From NCBI GenBank assembly GCA_029775955.1, contig JARVJW010000131.1, forward strand, positions 1-19,613: 19,613 bases of DNA, read 5' to 3'. The position numbers and the translations under genes were made by a program. The notes below the pieces were generated by a model that was given only the letters and a program-made list of their open reading frames with translations, searched no databases and had not been told where the DNA came from. The DNA comes from Nitrososphaeria archaeon (GTDB lineage Archaea > Thermoproteota > Nitrososphaeria > Conexivisphaerales > UBA164). Below, in pieces: positions 14,973 to 19,613 of the stretch (its first letter is position 1; every line of letters begins with the position of its first letter).

Positions 14973-16245
14973 TTTCTTTCACCATGATCTGCTCCAGATT
15001 CATAACCTTTTCCATTATGACCTTATCAAGCCCTAGCCTGCTGGCCTTTTTTATCAGTTCATCATTAGTTAAGGGCCTCTTTGCATTACCTTTAGGCAGT
15101 TCAATGTAAGCGCTTTTTTCTCCTTTATTTGTCCTGACACTGATCATCACAGGCAACTTTTCCGGATAAATTTTAGACATGCTCTGATCTTCGTAAACCC
15201 TTACCTTATTCATTACGGACTTTACTTCCGGATCCTGGATGTAAGAGTATGAATCAAGCCAGAACCCCTTTTTAACAAGGGTAACTGATATCATAAATGG
15301 CAGGCTGTGGTCTGCAGTTTCCCTGTTTTTTGGGTTCCACTTTGACTCGTCATCTGCTAAAATGCTCTTTGCTGCTTCATATGTATCTACTTTAACCTCT
15401 TCAATTTCGCCTTCATAATTGATCTGTAGTGCAGCCTCTATTGCCCCCTGGGCATGATATTCGGCAGGATATTGCTTTATATGAGTCCTTAGAATCCCTG
15501 AACTGTCCATTTTATCGAATTTTTTTTCGTCAAAATCTTGCAGAACAATGCTGTTTAACCCCATTTTGCCGCTAAAAGGCTTTTCCGGCCCGGTTATTCC
15601 TTTCATTGCAAGAATTGTAGCGAAAACTGCGTTTCTTGAGGCATTTGCGGCAGCACCTGCCTTCCACATGGAAAGTGATCCGCTGCGGGTCTCCCTCAAA
15701 GCCACATTTGGCACTAGGGCCAGCGAAATGGCGTTCCTGGTTTTTTCAGCGCTTAGTTCCAAAAGCTTTGATGCCGCTGCAGCTTCTGCCACTGAAAGAA
15801 ATAGGACGTGGTCGAAACCTCTCTTCCTCAAAGAAGAATAATCACATAACCTTGTCCCAACTTCATATCCAATTGCTATTGAGTTTATAAGCTGTTTCCC
15901 TGTGGAATTGAACATTTTCCCTAGCGCAAGCAGGCCTCCTATCATATCGCTAGGATGTAGAGGTTCTTTTGACAGATATGTGTCATTAAAATCCAAGTAT
16001 CTTATCAAAAATGTGTTATAAAATGAGGCAAAATCAACAGATGTATTAATGCCATTAACTGTTTGTGCAACGCCCCCAAAATACTCAGCCACATCACCTA
16101 AAATACTGCCTATTTGAATATAAGAATATTTTACATTGGCAAGTGCATCCAACACCCTCCTTTTTGCTTCTTCCCTTATATTGCTGTCTAGCATTTCATA
16201 ATCTGTTTGTTGTACATATTCAGAAATTACATCAGAAATTTCCAT
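14962..16245 (-). CDS. prpD: 2-Methylcitrate dehydratase (MmgE/PrpD family)
   Basis: The 427-residue protein belongs to the MmgE/PrpD family. Signature segments include RYLDFNDTYLSKEPLHPSDM (about 82-101), KRGFDHVLFLSVAEAAAASK, MWKAGAAANASRNAVFATIL and AMKGITGPEKPFSGKMG, with the C-terminal alpha/beta domain containing QYPAEYHAQGAIEAAL. PrpD dehydrates 2-methylcitrate to 2-methyl-cis-aconitate in an iron-free reaction. The length fits archaeal relatives; bacterial PrpD is somewhat longer (about 480). It is the first gene of a prpD-prpB operon with an 11-nt overlap. The start ATG 16245 is supported by a TATA box at leaderless distance. In some relatives the substrate is unknown, so methylcitrate is inferred from the pairing with PrpB. 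Confidence 0.9.
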   Translation of the reverse strand: MEISDVISEYVQQTDYEMLDSNIREEAKRRVLDALANVKYSYIQIGSILGDVAEYFGGVAQTVNGINTSVDFASFYNTFLIRYLDFNDTYLSKEPLHPSDMIGGLLALGKMFNSTGKQLINSIAIGYEVGTRLCDYSSLRKRGFDHVLFLSVAEAAAASKLLELSAEKTRNAISLALVPNVALRETRSGSLSMWKAGAAANASRNAVFATILAMKGITGPEKPFSGKMGLNSIVLQDFDEKKFDKMDSSGILRTHIKQYPAEYHAQGAIEAALQINYEGEIEEVKVDTYEAAKSILADDESKWNPKNRETADHSLPFMISVTLVKKGFWLDSYSYIQDPEVKSVMNKVRVYEDQSMSKIYPEKLPVMISVRTNKGEKSAYIELPKGNAKRPLTNDELIKKASRLGLDKVIMEKVMNLEQIMVKEIVV

Positions 16246-16267
16246 GCCTAAATATTACAATTATTTC

Positions 16268-16275
16268 AATTTAAG
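16268..16275 (-). promoter_or_regulatory. TATA box of the prpD-prpB operon
   Basis: CTTAAATT on the reverse strand begins 30 nt before ATG 16245, consistent with a leaderless transcript. Confidence 0.5.
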
Positions 16276-16299
16276 CCTTTTTGGCCCGGAAATTCTTAG

Positions 16300-16680
16300 T
16301 AATTTGAATGCCCTGAGCGCCTAGTTCATTACTGGTTTCAAATAAATCAGCCCTAATGGAAAGCCTTTGTGGGCTTGCAGGTATTTGGGGCCCTCTTCCA
16401 CTGGCGCATCAGACCTCAAAATCCTGCCCTCCCCTGGTCCCCCATGGAAGAGTAGGACCTGCGACCTCATGCCCCAACGGTCAGGGGCCCTTTAGCCCCT
16501 GCTTGACCATTCCGGTTTTCCACCTGAACCTTTTCATTTGAAGCCAGCAATGAGCTTGGCGCTTCGGGTTGACCAACTCAACTGCTAACCCTCACCAAAT
16601 GCAGGGCCCCATTCCGACGGCCGATCAGAATGGGGAAGCGCTTTCCCGGCCCTTGGCTGGATTTGCAGCTGATATGATCA
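16300..16680. ncRNA. GC-rich, hairpin-rich non-coding island, possible structured RNA
   Basis: No frame shows protein-like sequence, and GC content is clearly above that of the neighbouring genes. A series of exact inverted repeats is present: CTCTTCCA/TGGAAGAG (16393-16400 with 16445-16452), CAGGGGC/GCCCCTG (16483-16501, 6-nt loop, flanked by GGT...ACC), CCCCATTC/GAATGGGG (16607-16614 with 16628-16635), and GGGAA/TTCCC just after. Several stems in one 350-nt stretch suggest a structured RNA, strand unknown. The hallmarks of RNase P RNA and SRP RNA that I know were looked for on both strands and not found. It could also be transferred or decayed DNA. Confidence 0.35.
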
Positions 16681-16770
16681 ATATATGTCTTCCACCACGC
16701 AAATTTATATCAATAGGTCTAAAAAAATTAATAATAAGGTCAGCACTTATTTTAACTGGCAGTCAGAAAG

Positions 16771-16778
16771 CTTAAATT
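16771..16778 (+). promoter_or_regulatory. Candidate TATA box of tRNA-Gln
   Basis: CTTAAATT lies 25-32 nt upstream of the mature tRNA 5' end. A second TATA-like AAATATAAAT (16786-16795) is too close to serve the same start. Confidence 0.4.
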
Positions 16779-16802
16779 CAAAAGGAAATATAAATGGAGT
16801 GC

Positions 16803-16875
16803 AGCCCGGTAGTGTAGTGGACAAGCATCTCGGCCTTTGGAGCCGGGGACGGCGGTTCGAATCCGCCCCGGGCTA
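16803..16875 (+). tRNA. tRNA-Gln (anticodon UUG)
   Basis: A complete cloverleaf: acceptor stem AGCCCGG/CCGGGCT (16803-16809 with 16868-16874), D arm with AGTGGACAAGC, anticodon loop CTTTGGA giving UUG, and T arm with GGTTCGAATCC. The discriminator is A; the sequence continues CC, so no full CCA is encoded. No intron. Confidence 0.95.
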
Positions 16876-17118
16876 CCTTTATTACCGTTCATCTTAACTG
16901 TCATGAAGATGGACAGACATCCAGATGCGGAATGTATGGTGCCTTTGTTCCTCTCATCAAGGATAAAATTGGGGCAGATTTTGGTTATCAAATAGGTTAA
17001 GCGATTTGAAAATTTTACCTTGTAACCTACGCCAGTTACCCAGGTTCCCTTGACAATTCAGGTAACGCTTTTTTAAGAGGTTGATCATAAGTAACTAGAA
17101 TACTCCTAGTATTTACCA
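16876..17118. other. Stretch after tRNA-Gln without recognised gene
   Basis: A short forward frame beginning MKMDRHPDAE near 16903 and its antisense show no recognisable family. The region contains several copies of GGTAACC-like words (near 17024-17060), perhaps decayed repeats. Nothing else is supported. Confidence 0.3.
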
Positions 17119-17310
17119 CTAATCCAGCAAATTTTCTATCTTGATCTTACTCTCATCTGGAAGTGGACCGGGTGGATCCCCATAGGTTACCTTGCCAGAT
17201 TTTTGATATAAGCCAAATAACTAGCTATGTTTCCTTTAATTGGTCCGAATCTACCGTTTTCAATCTCCTTGAATTTTTTTGTAATAGACATCACGTAATG
17301 CTTTTGTCAT
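17119..17310 (-). pseudogene. Small broken reading frame of unknown function
   Basis: The reverse strand reads MTKALRDVYYKK from ATG 17310, shifts by one base, continues as FKEIENGRFGPIKGNIASYL and AYIKNLAR to a stop, then after another shift reads VTYGDPPGPLPDESKIKIEN and LLD to a TAG at 17119. The three pieces make one plausible protein of about 65 residues with two lesions. I do not recognise it. Further protein-like codons (GADRLFKKLLS) continue upstream towards the left end of element copy D, so the insertion may have cut a longer gene. Confidence 0.35.
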
Positions 17311-17403
17311 GATCACAGGAAAGGAGCTTTTTGAATAGACGGTCAGCTCCTTCGTCTGGGTTAGAAACAGCCACGATGACCTTTATAAGGAGCTATAATA
17401 TAT

Positions 17404-18499
17404 ATGAAGATAAAGGAAATACTGAAGGTGATAAAGCCATGAGCTATCCATGGAAATCCAGGGGGACAATTGTCGGGTACTATGAGCCACAGGAGGAAGT
17501 ACCTCACGGACATGCAGAGCGCGATAAGGCGCGCCCTTGAAGTCGCCTATGAAATGGCTATACATATTGCAATAGGATACCTTCGCCAATTGCATTGAGG
17601 TCAAGCCATGGTTCGCGTCAAACTATGATTTTGCGATTCACCACTTTAACCTCGTTTCCGCCGTTGCCATGCTCCGGTCATACAAGAAGAACCATCATGG
17701 CGAGCTGAGGATACCTGTTGTGAAGAAGCTTGAAATGAGGATTGACGGCGAGCTGTTGTAGGTGACAGAGTAACGCTCCAGCCCGGGCATTACGCTTACG
17801 TTCCAATAAACACTGAGAACAAGCACTTCCTGGAATACAGCAAGGGCAAAGCTTCAGAGCTCTTGCTGACTGACAATTTTGTATGTGTTAACCATATCGG
17901 AAAGGAGCCTAGCTTCGTGGCGCAGGGCTTCACGATAGATTCCACGTTTGCTGGGTGATGACAAGCCTGCGCTGAAAGGAACTGACACAGCACATATACA
18001 GAACGACTTCTCCAGGAGGAGGAAGAGCCTACAAAAGCACAATAGGCAGAAGAAGTACAGGAAACTGCGCCAGGCCAGAGGTAGGCAGAAGAACCGCGTC
18101 AATGATGCCTTGCTACGGAGATGATAAAGGAAAACCTAGGCGCATCGTTTGTCTTTGAAGACTAGTGGAAACAACAGGAAGTTCAGGACAAAGTTGAACA
18201 AATGAAAGGCTTTACCAGAAGATGATTGAATACAAGTACTCATTCAAGACCGTTTACGTGAACTCAAGAGGGACTTCCTCTGAGTGTCCTGTCTGTGGTG
18301 ATAAGCTGAGGGATATCTAAATGCGAAACCTGTGGCGTGGACTACGACAGGCTGGCCTCACTTGCCATAACCCTGCGGCTACCGTGAGTGCGGATGGCCT
18401 TCTTTGAAGGATGAATACCTGCAAACTGGCCATGAGCCTAAAGTGGCCGGAGTGGGCTTGAAGGTCAACGCTCCGAATGATGGTTATAAGAAATTATAA
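17404..18499 (+). pseudogene. tnpB: tnpB of element copy D
   Basis: ATG 17404 to TAA 18497-18499. Legible pieces: MSHRRKYLTDMQSAIRRALE, VKPWFASNYDFAIHHFNLVS, SYKKNHHGELRIPVVKKLEM, HYAYVPINTENKHFLEYSKG, a damaged RuvC I, RRRKSLQKHNRQKKYRKLRQ, and SSECPVCGDKL in the zinc ribbon. There are many stops, including TAG and TAA near 17757-17772. This copy keeps AMLRSYKK near 17665-17690, which A and B have lost through a shared deletion. Not functional. Confidence 0.8.
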
Positions 18500-18501
18500 C
18501 C
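18482..18501 (+). repeat. Right-end hairpin of copy D
   Basis: The same 20-nt GAAA-loop hairpin, unchanged although the surrounding sequence of this copy has diverged. Confidence 0.8.
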
Positions 18502-18586
18502 TTTTAGAAACGGGTTTCGTCATATTTTGATCTGTTTCCAAGCTTCAAGATTATAGTTTTGACATGCCTGGCAGCAATGTATCGAA

Positions 18587-18600
18587 TTTAAAATAAAAAT
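18587..18600 (-). terminator. T-rich terminator after tRNA-Arg
   Basis: On the reverse strand the tRNA is followed at once by ATTTTTATTTTAAA, the kind of T-run at which archaeal RNA polymerase stops. Confidence 0.5.
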
Positions 18601-18675
18601 CGGGCCCGCCGGGATTTGAACCCGGGACCTCCGGCTTCGAAGGCCAACGCTCTATCCATGCTGAGCTACGGGCCC
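18601..18675 (-). tRNA. tRNA-Arg (anticodon UCG)
   Basis: A complete cloverleaf on the reverse strand: acceptor GGGCCCG/CGGGCCC, D arm GCTCAGCATGGATAGAGC, anticodon stem TTGGC/GCCGG with loop CTTCGAA giving UCG, T arm CCGGGTTCAAATCCCGG. The discriminator is G; CCA is not encoded. Its first 10 nt are shared with the end of mtnA, whose TAG stop is tRNA nucleotides 8-10, so the two are probably processed from one transcript. Confidence 0.95.
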
Positions 18676-19613
18676 ATTTTAAAATTAAACGGGTGGTAGT
18701 AAACGCCTTTCTCTGTTATGATCGCGCTGATCAAATCAGGCGGCGTAATATCAAAAGCTGGATTGAACACCTTTATACCTTTCGGTGCAGTCCTCCTACC
18801 CCTTATTTGTGTTAGCTCTGATGAGTCCCTTTCCTCTATTTTCACATCCTCGAGTTTGCTTTGCAAGTCAAGGGTTGATGATGGCAGTGCCACATAAAAT
18901 GGTATGTTAAATTTTTTTGCCATGGTTGCGACTTGGAAAGTTCCTATTTTGTTTATTGTGGTACCATCACTAAGAACCCTGTCTGCTCCCACAATTACTT
19001 TAGTTATTCTTCCGCAGCGCATTGTATATCCCACCGCGGTGTCAGCTATTAAAGTCACATCGAAACCATCTTTTAATAGCTCATAGGAGGTGAGCCTAGC
19101 TCCCTGCATTACCGGCCTTGTTTCAGTAGCGTATAGCCTTAGATTTTTTCCTTTTTCACGTGCTACCCTTATGGGAGCCAGCGCGGTTCCGTAATCTACT
19201 GTTGCAAGAGCCCCTGCATTACAGTGGGTCAGCACGCTATCATTGTCACTAAAAAATTTCTCACCATTTTCTCCTATCATGCGAGCGCTCTCTAATTCTT
19301 CGTTAAAAATATTAAGAGCCTCACTGAACGCAACCCCTGGATCTCTGGAACCCTTTGAGGCTTTCAGCACTCTGTCCACTGCCCACGCCAGATTAACTGC
19401 TGTTGGCCTGGCACTTTTTAGTCTACTTGCAGCCTCGTCAAGATTTTTATTAGGGTCAGTGAGTGCCAGCCCGAATGCAGCCACCACACCTATTAGTGGG
19501 GCACCTCTTACTACCATCGTTTTTATAGCATTATAGGCATCTTCATATGAACCTATTCTGACCCATTTTTCTCTTATCGGTAGTATCCTTTGGTCAAGCA
19601 CTTCCACGGTTGT
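18666..19613 (-). CDS. mtnA: S-methyl-5-thioribose-1-phosphate isomerase (5' end outside window)
   Basis: This enzyme of the methionine salvage pathway converts 5-methylthioribose 1-phosphate to 5-methylthioribulose 1-phosphate; it is related to eIF2B subunits. Numbering from GTG 19607, the protein has EVLDQRILP (2-10), RGAPLIG (34-40), the catalytic-cysteine motif THCNAG (Cys129), ETRPVMQGARLTSYEL (162-177), VIVGADRV (Asp209 as acid), and INKIGTFQVA. In Archaea a few relatives act as ribose-1,5-bisphosphate isomerases, but the motif set fits MtnA. Relatives have roughly ten more residues before EVLDQ, and the frame is open to the window edge, so GTG 19607 is probably not the start. The stop codon lies inside tRNA-Arg. 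Confidence 0.93.
   Translation of the reverse strand, partial: TTVEVLDQRILPIREKWVRIGSYEDAYNAIKTMVVRGAPLIGVVAAFGLALTDPNKNLDEAASRLKSARPTAVNLAWAVDRVLKASKGSRDPGVAFSEALNIFNEELESARMIGENGEKFFSDNDSVLTHCNAGALATVDYGTALAPIRVAREKGKNLRLYATETRPVMQGARLTSYELLKDGFDVTLIADTAVGYTMRCGRITKVIVGADRVLSDGTTINKIGTFQVATMAKKFNIPFYVALPSSTLDLQSKLEDVKIEERDSSELTQIRGRRTAPKGIKVFNPAFDITPPDLISAIITEKGVYYHPFNFKMGP

Larger units (their letters stand above)
17359..18513 (+). mobile_element. Copy D of the second TnpB-only element (decayed)
   Basis: Left end GGTTAGAAACAGCCACGATG, right end TTTTAGAAACGG, with the right-end hairpin at 18482-18501. It is the most diverged copy at its 5' end, where A and B agree against it, while in the middle it shares deletions with A. 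Confidence 0.85.

Noticed and set aside
16356..16541. Short forward frames in the GC-rich island
   Set aside because: Low-complexity Pro/Gly-rich reading with no family pattern; stop-poor only because of the base composition.
16300..16680. RNase P RNA or SRP RNA
   Set aside because: The conserved GAGGAAAGTC, ACAGAA and the GGAAGG.AGCAGCC-type segments were looked for on both strands and are absent.
1..19613. CRISPR array or cas genes
   Set aside because: No regularly spaced direct repeats and no Cas-like protein; the repeats present are insertion-element copies.

Overview
The window looks like chromosomal DNA of an acidophilic thermoplasmatal archaeon (order Thermoplasmatales or a close relative). 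The reasons are an archaeal-type methionyl-tRNA synthetase without a C-terminal extension, TATA boxes about 25-30 nt before start codons (which implies leaderless mRNAs), tRNAs without an encoded complete CCA, a PrpD/PrpB methylcitrate pair, an archaeal MtnA, and many TnpB-only insertion sequences. The assignment rests on gene content and cannot be pinned to a genus from the sequence alone.

Layout. 1-1165 is the broken right part of an IS607-type element (end of a serine recombinase, then a frameshifted tnpB). 1180-2580 is a 3-hydroxyisobutyrate-dehydrogenase-like gene in pieces: one inverted, one cut by a TnpB-only IS (about 1345-2514). 2579-4531 holds an M48 membrane metalloprotease facing a two-gene HAD phosphatase operon. 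4598-5013 is the tail of a lost gene, split by a 179-bp deletion derivative of the same TnpB-only IS. 5014-6166 is decayed copy A of a second TnpB element. 6181-6711 is a nicotinamidase/isochorismatase-family hydrolase. 6712-7035 carries a small inverted-repeat element and an operator-like palindrome. 7036-8061 is a 341-aa protein that I read as a highly diverged nucleotide-sugar dehydrogenase. 8158-9006 is a third type of decayed tnpB. 9120-9860 is a SpoIIM-like membrane protein. 9962-10335 is a tyrosine recombinase remnant. 10354-11539 (copy B) and 13646-14034 (copy C, partial) are inverted relative to each other and bracket metG. 14112-16245 is the prpD-prpB operon (reverse strand). 16300-16680 is a GC-rich, hairpin-rich non-coding island. 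16803-16875 is tRNA-Gln(UUG). 17119-17310 is a small broken reading frame. 17359-18513 is copy D. 18601-18675 is tRNA-Arg(UCG), overlapping the end of mtnA (18666 to the window edge).

The intact genes are ordinary metabolism and housekeeping: propionate/methylcitrate degradation, methionine charging and salvage, small phosphatases, NAD-related hydrolysis. They share no single pathway. The unusual part is the mobile DNA. At least four TnpB lineages lie in 19.6 kb, none with an intact tnpB and none with an IS200/IS605-type TnpA. In one case precise removal of the miniature element 3' of a TTAC target restores the host reading frame. Copies A-D share lesions in conflicting combinations, which points to gene conversion between them, while their right-end 20-nt hairpin is identical in all four.
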